Origin: Pseudomethylobacillus aquaticus
GTDB lineage: Bacteria; Pseudomonadota; Gammaproteobacteria; Burkholderiales; Methylophilaceae
Length of the DNA: 64,000 nt
Assembly (NCBI RefSeq): GCF_003730115.1
Contig: NZ_RJVP01000004.1
Coordinates: 184,652 to 248,651 of the forward strand
Reading direction: 5' to 3'
In this document: in pieces, positions 1-9,058 of the stretch
Numbering within the stretch: position 1 is the stretch's first letter
Layout of the letters: each line of letters starts with the position of its first letter
Translations under genes and position numbers: made by a program
The notes under the pieces: model-generated
The model's input: the letters and a program-made list of their open reading frames with translations, nothing else
Database searches by the model: none
Told to the model about the DNA's origin: nothing

Positions 1-83
1 TCCATGCGTTCCAGCGTCAGTACCAGCAGTTCGCGTATATCGGTTTCGTCGTCGACGATCAGGCAGCGCAGCGGTGACGTCAT
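1..83 (-). CDS. pilR: Response regulator, PilR/NtrC type (N-terminal fragment)
   Basis: Only the first 27 or so codons lie in the window; the gene runs off its left edge. The start codon is the reverse complement of CAT at 81-83. The translation begins MTSPLRCLIVDDETDIREL, which is the first beta strand and the acidic pocket (the DDE triplet) of a receiver domain. It begins one base after the stop of the adjacent histidine kinase, so the two form a two-component operon. Calling it PilR, the sigma-54 activator of type IV pilin transcription, is inferred from the PilS-like partner, because the AAA+ and DNA-binding domains are outside the window. Confidence 0.75.
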   Translation of the reverse strand, partial: MTSPLRCLIVDDETDIRELLVLTLERM

Positions 84-84
84 A

Positions 85-1698
85 TCAGGCAGGTCCCTTC
101 TTGATGAGCAGTACAAAGCGGCTGCCTACAGTTAACGGTTCGTAGTGGATGCTGGCATCGTTGGCTTCACACAGCTCGCGCGTGATGTAGAGCCCGAGGC
201 CGGTACCGCTGGCCGCCGTAGTGAAGAACGGTTCGAACAGATGGCTGCGTATCTCTTCCTGCACACCACTGCCGTTGTCGCTGACTTCGATGCGGATCGC
301 GTCGTTGGTGGCCGCCACTTCAGCTGTCAGGGTCAGCACCGGGTAGTCCGGGTTAGCGTGACGCCAGCCGTTGCGGCACAGGTTCCACAGGATCTGATCC
401 AGATGGCCACGATCGAACAGGATCACCTCGGCGGCAGCTTGCAGTTTGAACTGCGCAGCGGGGATGTTCTCCACCTGACAGAACTGGGCATGGAACTCTT
501 GCAGGAACTCATCCAGTTTGATCAGCTCTCGCTGGGTACGGTCACGCCGGTTGAGTTGCAGCACGTCCTGTACCATCTGCTCCATGCGCTCCACGTTGTC
601 GGCGATGATCTGCAGCAGGCGGCGGTTGCCGGTGTCTTGCACATCTTCCTGCAGCAACTGATTGGCGTGGCTGATGGAGCTCAACGGGTTGCGTATCTCA
701 TGTGCGATGCTGGCCGTCAGACGCCCCAGCGCGGCCAGTTTGAGTTGTTGCGCATGGGTCTGCATCTGGCTCCAGTCTTCCAGGAAGATGACTGCGCCGT
801 GCAGGCGGTCCGGCCCGATCGGTAGCATGCGCAACTGCAACTCGCGCCCGCTGTTGTTGAGCTTCAGGGTGTTGCCGGGCAGGTTGCTGCTGGGCGTGGT
901 TTCTGCCGGCTGGTAGATCCAGGTACGCAGCAGGTTGGCGATCTGAGGTGCGCAGTCGTTGAGTGAGCGATCTTTCCATGGGTGCCGGTCCATGCCGAGC
1001 AGGCCCTGCGCTGGCAGGTTGTAGTGACGCACCACGAAATTCTGGTCAACGATGACCACGCCGTCCTGCATCTCCTGCGTGATCAGTTCGTTCAACTGGC
1101 CAAGGTTGGCAAGATCCAGTCCGCGTTGCGAAGCCAGCGCCTCGCTCTGCAGGGCACGGCGGGCAAAGCTATGGGCCAGCCAGGCGGTGGCAAAGCAGCT
1201 GAAACCCAACAACATGATGTGCGAGAACATGTCGTGGTCCTGCTTCCAGGTGAGCAGTTGCAGCGACTGTTCCAGCATCAGTGCTACCATGGCGTAGGCG
1301 GCGTACACCAGTGCCAGCCGTCCCTGACTCATCACGCTCGCTCCAGCGATGGTGATCACCAGCAGCAGTCCCAGGCCGCTCTTGAGGCCACCGCTGGCGT
1401 ACATCAGGGCTACGATCAGGCAGATATCGGCCAGCGTTTGCAACGTGACCTGGCGATTGAACTGAGGTTTGCGCAGCCAGGTGAATACGGCGGCCACGAT
1501 GCTAACTCCCAGGTAAGCATAGGCCAGCTGCATCGCCAGCGGCTGGTTGAAATTGCTCCACCAGCTTTCCAGTCGGCTATAGGACAGGATGAAAATACCG
1601 GCAATCACAAAACGGTATAGATTGAACAGCACCATGGAGCGCCAGTAAGTGCTGGCAGGCGCAAAATGGAAATCGGTTGGTGCCGTGTTATTGGTCAT
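85..1698 (-). CDS. pilS: Sensor histidine kinase PilS-like
   Basis: This is a 537-residue membrane histidine kinase. The first ~190 residues are hydrophobic with about six membrane segments, followed by a PAS-like region (VVIVDQNFVVRHYN). The H box IAHEIRNPL carries the phospho-acceptor at about His333, and N and G boxes follow (LCRNGWRHA, DNGSGV, GTGLGLYI). This is the layout of PilS, which controls pilin transcription through PilR, encoded one base downstream. An in-frame ATG 29 codons further upstream exists, but 1698 is preferred because the shorter protein matches the family and overlaps the upstream small gene by only 11 bp. Identity as PilS rather than another NtrB-like kinase is moderately secure. 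Confidence 0.8.
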   Translation of the reverse strand: MTNNTAPTDFHFAPASTYWRSMVLFNLYRFVIAGIFILSYSRLESWWSNFNQPLAMQLAYAYLGVSIVAAVFTWLRKPQFNRQVTLQTLADICLIVALMYASGGLKSGLGLLLVITIAGASVMSQGRLALVYAAYAMVALMLEQSLQLLTWKQDHDMFSHIMLLGFSCFATAWLAHSFARRALQSEALASQRGLDLANLGQLNELITQEMQDGVVIVDQNFVVRHYNLPAQGLLGMDRHPWKDRSLNDCAPQIANLLRTWIYQPAETTPSSNLPGNTLKLNNSGRELQLRMLPIGPDRLHGAVIFLEDWSQMQTHAQQLKLAALGRLTASIAHEIRNPLSSISHANQLLQEDVQDTGNRRLLQIIADNVERMEQMVQDVLQLNRRDRTQRELIKLDEFLQEFHAQFCQVENIPAAQFKLQAAAEVILFDRGHLDQILWNLCRNGWRHANPDYPVLTLTAEVAATNDAIRIEVSDNGSGVQEEIRSHLFEPFFTTAASGTGLGLYITRELCEANDASIHYEPLTVGSRFVLLIKKGPA

Positions 1699-1900
1699 GG
1701 TCTGGCAGGTGTGCGCGGCTGCAATAATGGATACCGGCCTGTTGCAGGCTTTCGGATTCCGGGATGTGGGTGCCACAGTGGGCACATTGCACCATGCGCT
1801 CAGCTTGGGCGGGGGCGGGTGGCTGGATACTGTGGTGATAACCGCGCACGATACGGTACAGCAGCCATATCGCGAAGGCGATGATGATGAGTTTGAACAT
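1688..1900 (-). CDS. PP0621-family small zinc-ribbon-like membrane protein
   Basis: This 70-residue protein has one N-terminal membrane segment (residues 1-18), a short basic stretch, and a CxxC ... C-terminal Cys/His pattern (CAHCGTHIPESE ... HYCSRAH) that looks like a small metal-binding knuckle. Proteins of this kind (PP0621 family) often precede pilS in betaproteobacteria, as here, and the end of this gene overlaps the pilS start by 11 bp, suggesting translational coupling. The molecular function is unknown. Confidence 0.7.
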   Translation of the reverse strand: MFKLIIIAFAIWLLYRIVRGYHHSIQPPAPAQAERMVQCAHCGTHIPESESLQQAGIHYCSRAHLPDHDQ

Positions 1901-2004
1901 GTAGTAAGTCCCAGGCCGTTTTCAAGCCGCTGTTATGCTGGCGGCTGATTCGAGGCAGATGCGATTGATTGTAGCGAAAGCGGCCACGGTCACAAAATTT
2001 AACC

Positions 2005-2013
2005 TGCTATACT
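2005..2013 (+). promoter_or_regulatory. Extended -10 promoter candidate for the ECF sigma operon
   Basis: The sequence TGCTATACT matches an extended -10 element (TGn followed by TATACT) about 63 bp before the sigma-factor start codon. No convincing -35 hexamer sits at the usual distance, which is tolerated with extended -10 promoters. Assigned from sequence only. Confidence 0.35.
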
Positions 2014-2075
2014 CTGTCCATGCTTGTTTGCATGCAATTGATCTTATCCCAATGTCGACAATCTGGCCGTAAGGT

Positions 2076-2678
2076 ATGGCAACTTCTCAGGAACTAGCGG
2101 ACTTTCTCGCCCAGGTCGAGCGCCGTGCTTTCAAGCAGACGGCCTATGCCGTACGCGATGATCATGCCGCGCTGGATATCGTACAGGATGCGATGCTCAA
2201 GCTGGCAGAAAACTACGCGCAGCGTCCGGTCACCGAGTTCCCCATGCTGTTCCAGCGCATCCTGCAGAACACCATGCGCGATTTCTGGCGTCGCCAGAAG
2301 GTCCGCAGCTTCTGGACCACACTGATGTCATCATTCACTGGTAAACAGGATGATGATGAAGAACACGACCTGCTCGAGACGCTGGAAGTCGAACAGCCCG
2401 GCAACAACCCCGAACGGCAGCTTGAACGTAGCCAGACGATTGCTATAATCGAACAGGCATTACAAAAATTGCCGCACCGTCAACGCCAAGCCTTTGTGCT
2501 GCGTTACTGGGAGGAGTTGGATGTTGCCGAAACGGCAGCGGCCATGGGATGTTCCGAGGGCAGTGTGAAAACGCATTGCTCGCGTGCCGTTCACAGCCTG
2601 GCCGCTGCATTGCAACATCATGGCCTTAGCACCAGTAGCAACGCCGTGACTCGCTCCAACGTGGAGGCGACGCGATGA
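2076..2678 (+). CDS. ECF-type RNA polymerase sigma-70 factor
   Basis: A 200-residue sigma factor with region 2 (residues ~10-75; aromatic/basic stretch FWRRQKVRSFW) and region 4 (~130-185) containing the helix-turn-helix around VAETAAAMGCSEGSVKTH. There are no regions 1 or 3, so it belongs to the ECF group. It is followed with a 4-bp ATGA overlap by a DUF3619 gene and then DUF3106 and RDD genes, a set commonly found together in betaproteobacteria. The DUF3619 partner, with a single membrane span, is a plausible anti-sigma factor, but that is inference. Regulon unknown. Confidence 0.85.
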   Translation: MATSQELADFLAQVERRAFKQTAYAVRDDHAALDIVQDAMLKLAENYAQRPVTEFPMLFQRILQNTMRDFWRRQKVRSFWTTLMSSFTGKQDDDEEHDLLETLEVEQPGNNPERQLERSQTIAIIEQALQKLPHRQRQAFVLRYWEELDVAETAAAMGCSEGSVKTHCSRAVHSLAAALQHHGLSTSSNAVTRSNVEATR

Positions 2679-3097
2679 CAACCGATACCACAATTCAGGA
2701 TACTGTTCACAACACCATGGACCAGCAGCAGCAAGCCAAACAGATCGTCAGCATGCTTGAAGAAGCCTCTGACGCGCTGGATACGCGCGTGCTAGCGCGG
2801 CTGCGTGAAGCGCGTTATCGTGCGCTTGCACAAGCTGCGCAGCCAGCGCTGGCTGTGCCCGACTGGCAGATGCTGAAGCAGCATGCAGGACAATTCCTGC
2901 ATCTGCATCAACGTGCCGTGATGTCAGCTGCCATGCTGGGGGGCTCGGCGCTGCTGGTATTCGCATTGACACAACAATTCGCCGGGCAAGAAATCACCGG
3001 ACAAGGCGATGCATTCCTGCTGGCTTCAGAGTTACCGCCAGAGGCTTATCTGGATAGGGGATTTGATACATGGTTAAAGCGTACTGCGCAGCAATAG
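2675..3097 (+). CDS. DUF3619 family protein, possible anti-sigma partner
   Basis: A 140-residue protein with a helical cytoplasmic N-terminal half (residues ~15-55, rich in Q, A and E) and one predicted membrane segment at ~83-103 (MSAAMLGGSALLVFALT). It starts inside the stop codon of the ECF sigma gene and overlaps the following gene by 28 bp, so the genes are probably translationally coupled. An N-terminal cytoplasmic domain plus one span, directly downstream of an ECF sigma factor, is the usual build of an anti-sigma factor. No ZAS zinc motif is visible, so this role is inferred from context. Confidence 0.7.
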   Translation: MTTDTTIQDTVHNTMDQQQQAKQIVSMLEEASDALDTRVLARLREARYRALAQAAQPALAVPDWQMLKQHAGQFLHLHQRAVMSAAMLGGSALLVFALTQQFAGQEITGQGDAFLLASELPPEAYLDRGFDTWLKRTAQQ

Positions 3098-3507
3098 CGC
3101 TGTTCCTGGCCGTGGTGCTGTTGCCAGCTGCATACGCGGCCGCTGACCCGCAATGGAGTCAGTTGAATGAAAGCCAGCGCAAGGTGCTGAGCCCGCTGGC
3201 TGCCGAATGGGATACCTTGCGTCCCTGGCAGCGTGAAAAGATGCTGGATATCGCGCGCGACTATCCCAAGATGAACAGTGCCCAGCAGGACAGGGTACAA
3301 AAACGTCTGACCGACTGGAGCCGCATGACCCCGTTCGAACGCGACAATGCGCGTAAAAAATATCAGCAGTTCCAGTCGTTGCCGCCAGAAAAGCAGGAAG
3401 CCTTGCGCAAGAAATGGCGTGAGTACCAGAACCTGCCTGAATCCAAACGCGAAACCCTGCGCCAGCAACATCCCGAGTTCGACGACGTCGAACATCTCGC
3501 TGACTAG
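3070..3507 (+). CDS. DUF3106 domain periplasmic protein
   Basis: A 145-residue secreted protein with a cleavable signal peptide (residues 1-24, ending AYAA). The mature part is highly charged and repetitive, with recurring L-x-P-x-x-K/R-x-x-L/A units such as LSPLAAEW, LPPEKQEALRKKW and LPESKRETLRQQ. This is the hallmark of DUF3106. The repeats resemble the helical zinc- and stress-sensing proteins of envelope stress systems only in general build, and no function is established. It is encoded between the putative anti-sigma gene and an RDD membrane protein. Confidence 0.75.
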   Translation: MVKAYCAAIALFLAVVLLPAAYAAADPQWSQLNESQRKVLSPLAAEWDTLRPWQREKMLDIARDYPKMNSAQQDRVQKRLTDWSRMTPFERDNARKKYQQFQSLPPEKQEALRKKWREYQNLPESKRETLRQQHPEFDDVEHLAD

Positions 3508-3938
3508 TGTCCGAGCTCCAGACCGCGCCGCCGGTGCTGCGGCGTATCGGCTGCCTGATCTATGATGCCCTGCTGCTGCTGGCACTCTGGTTAATCGCCA
3601 CGTTGTTGTATCTTTTGCTCGCTGGTAGCGAACTGACGGCAGTGCAGCGTCATGGCATGCAGCTGTATCTGTGGCTGATCTCGGCGGTGTATTTTGTCTG
3701 GTGCTGGCGTCATGGCGGGCAGACGCTGGCCATGCAGACCTGGCGCATGCGCTTGGTCAACCGGGATGGTCAGGCCATCCGCTATGGTCAGGCGATATCA
3801 CGTTATGGCTGGGCCACGCTGAGCATCGCCACACTGGGTTTCGGGTATCTGTGGGCTTTCTGGGACAAGGACGGACAATATCTGCATGACAGGTTGAGTG
3901 GCTGTTATCTGGTCACGCATACAACCAAGCCTGGTTAG
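3507..3938 (+). CDS. RDD family membrane protein
   Basis: A 143-residue integral membrane protein. The start is GTG, sharing one base with the preceding TAG stop. The N-terminal segment RRIGCLIYDALLLLALW carries the Arg and Asp that name the RDD family. Further spans lie at ~52-68 and ~95-118, with a DRLSG sequence at the end of the domain. RDD proteins are small membrane proteins, some linked to Na+/Li+ transport, but no substrate can be assigned. It closes the ECF sigma operon and is convergent with lptG. Confidence 0.8.
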   Translation: MSELQTAPPVLRRIGCLIYDALLLLALWLIATLLYLLLAGSELTAVQRHGMQLYLWLISAVYFVWCWRHGGQTLAMQTWRMRLVNRDGQAIRYGQAISRYGWATLSIATLGFGYLWAFWDKDGQYLHDRLSGCYLVTHTTKPG

Positions 3939-3974
3939 GCCTCGATCTTTCCAGAAGCCAGCCGGGCTGGCCGT

Positions 3975-5045
3975 TCAGCGTCGCTCCACGTAAATCAGCA
4001 GACTCAAACCTATCATCAGGAACAACAGGGTAGGGAATATGGCACTGAACAGTGGCGACCAGTCATTGAGCAGGCCCAGGTGCACAAATACCCGGTTCAG
4101 CACCTGATATACCACGCCTATCATCACGCCACCCAGGATCTTGGCACTGGTGCCCGTGGCACGCTGGTGCAGGAAACCGAACGGCAGTGCCAGTATCACC
4201 ATCACCACACAGGCCAGCGGGTAGATCATTTTGGCCCACAAAGCCACTTCATAACGCGCGGTCTTTTGCTTGTTGCTGGAAAGGTGCTGGATATAGGTAT
4301 ACAGATTCCAGGCCGACATCTTTTCCGGGACCACCAGCAACACGTTCAACAATTCCGGCCGTATCAGTGAACCCCAGTTGAAAGAAGGGTAGAAGTCGGA
4401 GCGCACTTTGTCTTCAGAGAAGGTGGTTTTCGACACATCATGCAGATCCCAGCTTTCGCCATCAAAACGGCCGCTACGCGCATTGGTGATGGTGTTGAGG
4501 CGAAATTTGTCATCAAACGCAAAGATGTGGATATTCTGCAGACCAGCATCGGTTTTGACATCCTCCACATTCACGAAGCTGTTGCCGTCCTTGACCCATA
4601 GACCGGAACGGAACTCCTGGGCCACCACGGAATCGGTGGCCTTGATACGGGTGCGTTGTGCGGCTTTTTCGCTGAGCGGCGTGACCAGTTCCCCCACCAC
4701 AAAGGTGAGTACCACGAACACCAGGCCAACGCGGATCAGGATCCACGCCACACTGGCGATGGACACTCCGCTGACACGCAGCACGATCAGTTCGGAGTGG
4801 CGAGCCAGCTGCCCCAGCGCATACATGGTACCGACCAGTACCGCCACTGGCACGACTTGGTAGACATGGCCGGGCGCGCTGAGCAGCACGAACAGCAACA
4901 CCTGATCCAGGCTGTAGTTGCCCTTGCCCAGACTTTCCAGTTCCTGGATCAGGTCAAAGAACGAGAACAGCGCGATCAGCGCCACGATGAGCAGTGCGAT
5001 GCTGGCGGTCAGCTCGCGCGTGAGATAGCGGCTTAGCAGCTTCAT
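3975..5045 (-). CDS. lptG: LPS export ABC transporter permease LptG
   Basis: A 356-residue inner-membrane permease with the LptF/LptG fold: N-terminal spans, a periplasmic jellyroll domain (~140-260), then C-terminal spans. The start MKLLSRYLTREL is typical for LptG and overlaps the lptF stop by four bases. An in-frame ATG 31 codons upstream is rejected because it would lie deep inside lptF. With LptF and the ATPase LptB (not in the window), it extracts lipopolysaccharide from the inner membrane. LptG is separated from LptF mainly by being second in the pair and by its N-terminus. Confidence 0.92.
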   Translation of the reverse strand: MKLLSRYLTRELTASIALLIVALIALFSFFDLIQELESLGKGNYSLDQVLLFVLLSAPGHVYQVVPVAVLVGTMYALGQLARHSELIVLRVSGVSIASVAWILIRVGLVFVVLTFVVGELVTPLSEKAAQRTRIKATDSVVAQEFRSGLWVKDGNSFVNVEDVKTDAGLQNIHIFAFDDKFRLNTITNARSGRFDGESWDLHDVSKTTFSEDKVRSDFYPSFNWGSLIRPELLNVLLVVPEKMSAWNLYTYIQHLSSNKQKTARYEVALWAKMIYPLACVVMVILALPFGFLHQRATGTSAKILGGVMIGVVYQVLNRVFVHLGLLNDWSPLFSAIFPTLLFLMIGLSLLIYVERR

Positions 5046-6130
5046 TTGCCCCACCATCTTGGCAACAAGGGCAACTGGAAGATGCGCCGGTAGAACATGT
5101 AAACGGTCAGGCTCAGGAACAGCAGATGCACTGGCCACAAGCCCACCATAGGACTGATCTTGTCCTGACTCAGCCAGGCCTGCATGATGCTGAGCAGATT
5201 GTTGTAGATGACGTAGATCATCAATGCCAGCATCATGTTGGCAGAGCGGCCGGAACGTGGGTCAACGAAGCTCAGCGGAATGGCCATCAACACTAGCACG
5301 AAAGCCGAGATGGGCAGCGCCAGGCGCCACTGTATCTCGGCGACGTTCTTGGCGTCATGCTCTTCCTGCAGCAGATCCATGGTGGATTTTGCCTGCGTAT
5401 TGGGTGGTTTCTGTTTCACCTCACCGGCTTCGATGCGAATGGCATAGCGCTCGAATTCGGTCATGGTGAATTCCGGTGTATCCGGTTTGCCTTCGTAGCG
5501 ACGGCCCTGCTGCATCACCAGAAAGTTGTCGCCGTTCTCGGCGGTCTCACGATGGCCGCGGCTGGCGACGATGATGCCGATACGCTGATGCTGTACCGAC
5601 TGCACGAAGATGTTCTTGACCACATTGCCCAGCTCGTCAAAGCTTTCCACGAAGAATACCCGGTCCGCCTGGCGCGATTCCTTGAATACACCGGGGGTGA
5701 TCGTGGCCAGTTCGTCGCGGCTCTTGAGCTGGTTGCTGAAGTCCGCGCCTTTCATGGTGGCCCAGGGGGTGACGAACATGCTGAGCAGGGCGATCACCGC
5801 CACCACCGGAGCAGCGAAGCGCAGCACCGGGCTGATCCAGCTGGCGATGCCCTGGCCGGAGGTGAACCACACCACCATCTCGCTATCGCGATGCCAGCGT
5901 GACAGGGTCAACAACACGGCCAGGAACAAAGTCAGCGATAACATCATGGGCAGGAACTTCAGCATGCTGAAGCCTAACAAAGTGTTGATCGCATCGCTGG
6001 CCAGGCTACCTTTGGCAGCAATGCCGATGTAATAGGCGACGCGTTGTGCGATGACCACACCGAACAGCACCAGGAACGCCCCGATGGCGGTGGTGACGAG
6101 CTCGTGCAGCAGTGAACGTTTGAACAGCAT
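5042..6130 (-). CDS. lptF: LPS export ABC transporter permease LptF
   Basis: A 362-residue permease, partner of LptG. It starts MLFKRSLLHEL, the usual LptF N-terminus, has an early membrane pair, a periplasmic beta domain (~125-270) and C-terminal spans containing PLSFVDPRSGRSANMM, a conserved cytoplasmic loop that contacts the LptB ATPase. A start 12 codons upstream is possible but not needed. It is divergent from pepA, a classic arrangement (pepA / lptF-lptG) conserved in many proteobacteria, including E. coli. Confidence 0.93.
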   Translation of the reverse strand: MLFKRSLLHELVTTAIGAFLVLFGVVIAQRVAYYIGIAAKGSLASDAINTLLGFSMLKFLPMMLSLTLFLAVLLTLSRWHRDSEMVVWFTSGQGIASWISPVLRFAAPVVAVIALLSMFVTPWATMKGADFSNQLKSRDELATITPGVFKESRQADRVFFVESFDELGNVVKNIFVQSVQHQRIGIIVASRGHRETAENGDNFLVMQQGRRYEGKPDTPEFTMTEFERYAIRIEAGEVKQKPPNTQAKSTMDLLQEEHDAKNVAEIQWRLALPISAFVLVLMAIPLSFVDPRSGRSANMMLALMIYVIYNNLLSIMQAWLSQDKISPMVGLWPVHLLFLSLTVYMFYRRIFQLPLLPRWWGK

Positions 6131-6229
6131 GTGATGAAGGCAGGTAATATCCGCTATCCGCAACACGCCTATAGACTTGGCCGTGAAACGCGAGATAATT
6201 AAAGTAATTCGTTTGAGAGGAAAGACAGC

Positions 6230-7726
6230 ATGGAATTTAGCATAAAAAGCGGTAATCCGCAGAAGCAGCGCAGTGAATGTCTGATTCTGGGGGTGTATGA
6301 AGCACGCAAACTGACCGCGTCAGCCAAGCTGGTGGACGAGGCCAGCGACGGCTATCTGACCACGCTGCTCAAACGGGGCGACATCGAAGGCAAGCTGGCC
6401 AGCACATTATTGCTGCAGCAGGTGCCGGGCATCGCCGCAGAGCGTGTACTGCTGGTGGGTCTGGGCAAAGAGCGTGACCTGACCGAAGCTGGTTACCGCA
6501 AGGCCGTGCAGGCGTCCATCAAGGCGCTTGCCAGTACGCCGGCACGCAATGTCTACAGCTGTCTGGCGGAAGTGGCTATCAAAAAGCAGGATCTGGACTG
6601 GAAGGTGGCGCAACTGGTGGAAGCCGCGCAGGACAGCAGCTACCGCTACATCAGCCCGGTCGGCAAACCCAAGAGCACGGATAAAGGCGTCACTCATCTG
6701 GTGATCCATGCCGCTGGCGCTGGTGCAGGCAAGCTCGCTGAAGCCGGTCTCAAGCAAGGCCTGGCGGTCGCCGCGGGTGTCAGCCTGACCAAGGATCTGG
6801 GCAATCTGCCGCCCAACATCTGCACGCCCACCTACCTGGCTGAACAAGCCATCGCCATGGCCAAGCACTACGGCATGGAGGTGGAGGTACTGGAGCGTGC
6901 CGACATGGAAAAGCTGGGTATGGGTTCTTTCCTGGGCGTGGCCCAGGGCAGTGTGCAACCACCCAAGCTGATCGTGTTACAGCATAAAAAAGGCAAAAAG
7001 AGCCAGAAACCGGTGGTGCTGGTGGGCAAAGGCATCACCTTCGATACCGGCGGCATCTCGCTCAAGCCGGGTGCCGAGATGGACGAGATGAAGTACGACA
7101 TGTGCGGTGCCGCCAGCGTGCTGGGCACCTTCAAGACCTTGGGCGAGCTGGATCTGGCCATCAACGCGGTCGGTATCATCCCCACCTGCGAGAACATGCC
7201 GGATGCAGACGCCATTCGCCCCGGTGACGTGCTGACCAGCATGTCCGGCCAGACCATCGAAGTGCTCAATACGGATGCCGAAGGCCGCCTGATCCTGTGT
7301 GATGCGCTGACCTATGCCGAGCGCTTCGAGCCTGCCGCTGTGGTGGACATCGCCACACTGACCGGAGCGTGTGTGATCGCGCTGGGTCATCACGCCACCG
7401 GCCTGTTCAGCAACAAGGACGCACTGGCCAAGGAGCTGCTGCAAGCCGGTGAAGCGGCGCTGGACCGTGCCTGGCACATGCCGCTGTGGGACGATTACCA
7501 GCCCCAGCTGGACAGCAATTTCGCTGACATGGCCAATATCGGCGGCCGCGCGGGTGGCAGCATCACCGCCGCCTGCTTCCTGGCGCGTTATGCCAAGAAG
7601 TATGACTGGGCACATCTGGACATTGCTGGCACCGCCTGGAAATCCGGCAAGGAAAAGGGCGGCACCGGCCGTCCGGTGCCCATGCTGACCAACTTCCTCA
7701 AGCGTCGTGCGGACAAGTCTGCCTGA
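6230..7726 (+). CDS. pepA: Leucyl aminopeptidase PepA
   Basis: A 498-residue M17 metallo-aminopeptidase, full length for the family. The N-terminal third is the variable regulatory domain. The C-terminal catalytic domain has the metal-binding stretches GKGITFDTGGISLKP and MKYDMCGAA and the family signature NTDAEGRL. It removes N-terminal residues from peptides in the cytoplasm; in E. coli it also acts as a DNA-binding protein in Xer recombination and carAB control. A clear AGAGGAAAG ribosome site precedes the ATG. holC follows, as in E. coli. Confidence 0.95.
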   Translation: MEFSIKSGNPQKQRSECLILGVYEARKLTASAKLVDEASDGYLTTLLKRGDIEGKLASTLLLQQVPGIAAERVLLVGLGKERDLTEAGYRKAVQASIKALASTPARNVYSCLAEVAIKKQDLDWKVAQLVEAAQDSSYRYISPVGKPKSTDKGVTHLVIHAAGAGAGKLAEAGLKQGLAVAAGVSLTKDLGNLPPNICTPTYLAEQAIAMAKHYGMEVEVLERADMEKLGMGSFLGVAQGSVQPPKLIVLQHKKGKKSQKPVVLVGKGITFDTGGISLKPGAEMDEMKYDMCGAASVLGTFKTLGELDLAINAVGIIPTCENMPDADAIRPGDVLTSMSGQTIEVLNTDAEGRLILCDALTYAERFEPAAVVDIATLTGACVIALGHHATGLFSNKDALAKELLQAGEAALDRAWHMPLWDDYQPQLDSNFADMANIGGRAGGSITAACFLARYAKKYDWAHLDIAGTAWKSGKEKGGTGRPVPMLTNFLKRRADKSA

Positions 7727-7759
7727 GTGCATGCGGCGAGCTGAACACAGCATGGCGGA

Positions 7760-8197
7760 ATGGCAATGACGCGCATCGAGTTCTTCTTCAACGTCAGTGA
7801 CAAGCTGCAGCATGCGCTGCAGCTGTCCGCCAAGGCGCTGGGAAAGCGGCGCAAGCTGCTCATCTATGCGCAGAGCGCCGCGGAGGCGCAGCGTTTCCAG
7901 CATCTGCTGTGGACGCAGGACGCAGTTTCTTTCCATGCCAACTGCAGCTCGGACGATGCCCTCGCAGCGGAAACCCCGCTGGTGGTCATGTGGCAGGAAG
8001 GTGCGTTGCCGCATGACGATATCCTGGTCAATCTGCAAGCAGAGCAGCCGCTGTGGTTCAGCCGCTTCACGCGCCTGATCGAGATCGTCGGGGTGGATGA
8101 AGCCGACAAAGCGGCAGCACGTCAGCGCTACCGCTTTTACCGTGACCGTGGTTATGAGATCCGCAGTTTCGATGCCAACGGTGGGGCGCTGGTCTGA
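7760..8197 (+). CDS. holC: DNA polymerase III chi subunit HolC
   Basis: A 145-residue protein of the usual HolC length, beginning (MAM)TRIEFFFNV. The FFFN-V-D-L pattern at the start and the aromatic-rich C-terminus (RYRFYRDRGYEIRSFD) fit the chi subunit, which links the clamp loader to single-strand binding protein. The ATG at 7766, two codons later, would give the more common start MTRIEFF. Position between pepA and, in many genomes, valS supports the call. The next gene starts in its stop codon. Confidence 0.88.
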   Translation: MAMTRIEFFFNVSDKLQHALQLSAKALGKRRKLLIYAQSAAEAQRFQHLLWTQDAVSFHANCSSDDALAAETPLVVMWQEGALPHDDILVNLQAEQPLWFSRFTRLIEIVGVDEADKAAARQRYRFYRDRGYEIRSFDANGGALV

Positions 8198-8502
8198 TGG
8201 CACTGGAGTCGGAAGACGACCTGACCCGCGTGCTGCGCCAGGTGCAGGCATTGAAACAGCACGAAGCCACTGACCAGGATGTACCGGTGCTGGACCAGCC
8301 CTATCAAGGCGTACCGCCAGCCTTGCCGGTGATGACGCCAGAGCTGGCCGCCGGTATGTTGATGAGCCTGCAGCCTGCGTTGCAGCTCATGGTCAAGGAA
8401 ATGGTGCGTCAGGCTGTGCTGGAAGCGCAGTCCGCCACACCTGTGCTTGCTAGCTCGTCACAGACTCAAACTGGGGATACTCAACCCAGCAGCGAGCGAT
8501 AG
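8197..8502 (+). CDS. Conserved hypothetical protein downstream of holC
   Basis: A 101-residue acidic protein with no signal peptide or membrane segment. It is Gln/Glu/Pro rich at the N-terminus, with an amphipathic helix around residues 45-75 (LAAGMLMSLQPALQLMV). It begins within the TGA of holC (one shared base), so it is very probably translated with it. Its last 22 bp overlap the convergent end of gcvH. Small proteins at this position between holC and valS occur in betaproteobacteria, but I cannot assign a function. Confidence 0.6.
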   Translation: MALESEDDLTRVLRQVQALKQHEATDQDVPVLDQPYQGVPPALPVMTPELAAGMLMSLQPALQLMVKEMVRQAVLEAQSATPVLASSSQTQTGDTQPSSER

Positions 8503-8858
8503 CCCTCGGCGCTCAGCAAGCGGCTGAGATCACCGGCATCTGCGGGTTTGAATTTGAAGATCCAGGCCTTGTAACAATCATCGTTGATCTGTTCCGGGTA
8601 ATCGCCCAGGCTGCTGTTCACGGCGGTGACCGTGCCGTTCAGCGGCGCATGCAGGTCCGAGCCGGTTTTGACCGATTCCACCAGGCCGCATGGCGTTCCA
8701 GCCTGTAGTGGGGCGCCTGGTTTGGGCGCGTCCACGAACACGATGTCCCCTAGCAGGTCTTGCGCATAATCGCTGATGCCTGCCAGCCATTCACCGTCCG
8801 CACTGGGCGAGACCCACAAATGTTCGTTGCTGTAATACAAAGTGTCAGGTATTTTCAT
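8481..8858 (-). CDS. gcvH: Glycine cleavage system H protein
   Basis: A 125-residue lipoyl-carrier protein. The lipoylation site is Lys64 in GLVESVKTGSDLHAP, and GDIVFVDAPKPG and the C-terminal helix are conserved. H protein shuttles the aminomethyl group between the P, T and L proteins of the glycine cleavage complex, and can also supply lipoate to other enzymes. No gcvT or gcvP lies beside it, so the rest of the system, if present, is elsewhere. Confidence 0.92.
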   Translation of the reverse strand: MKIPDTLYYSNEHLWVSPSADGEWLAGISDYAQDLLGDIVFVDAPKPGAPLQAGTPCGLVESVKTGSDLHAPLNGTVTAVNSSLGDYPEQINDDCYKAWIFKFKPADAGDLSRLLSAEGYRSLLG

Positions 8859-9058
8859 GCTTGCCTGTGCTGAGCTTAAATATTGATTTGAGAATGTTGA
8901 ATCGACGAATTCATTTTCGCACAGGCGAAATCACCTCGCTAGCGTCGCTTGTTCTGCAGTTCATAAATAGTTTAAAAAAATGCGGCATCTAGATGACATT
9001 GTTGAATATTTTAGATAGTATCGCTTTACCAGATTTGGGGTGAGCCAGGGGTTAGACC

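Noticed and set aside
6977..8251. A 424-codon minus-strand open frame across pepA and holC
   Set aside because: Covers two well-supported genes in the other direction and shows no motif of its own.
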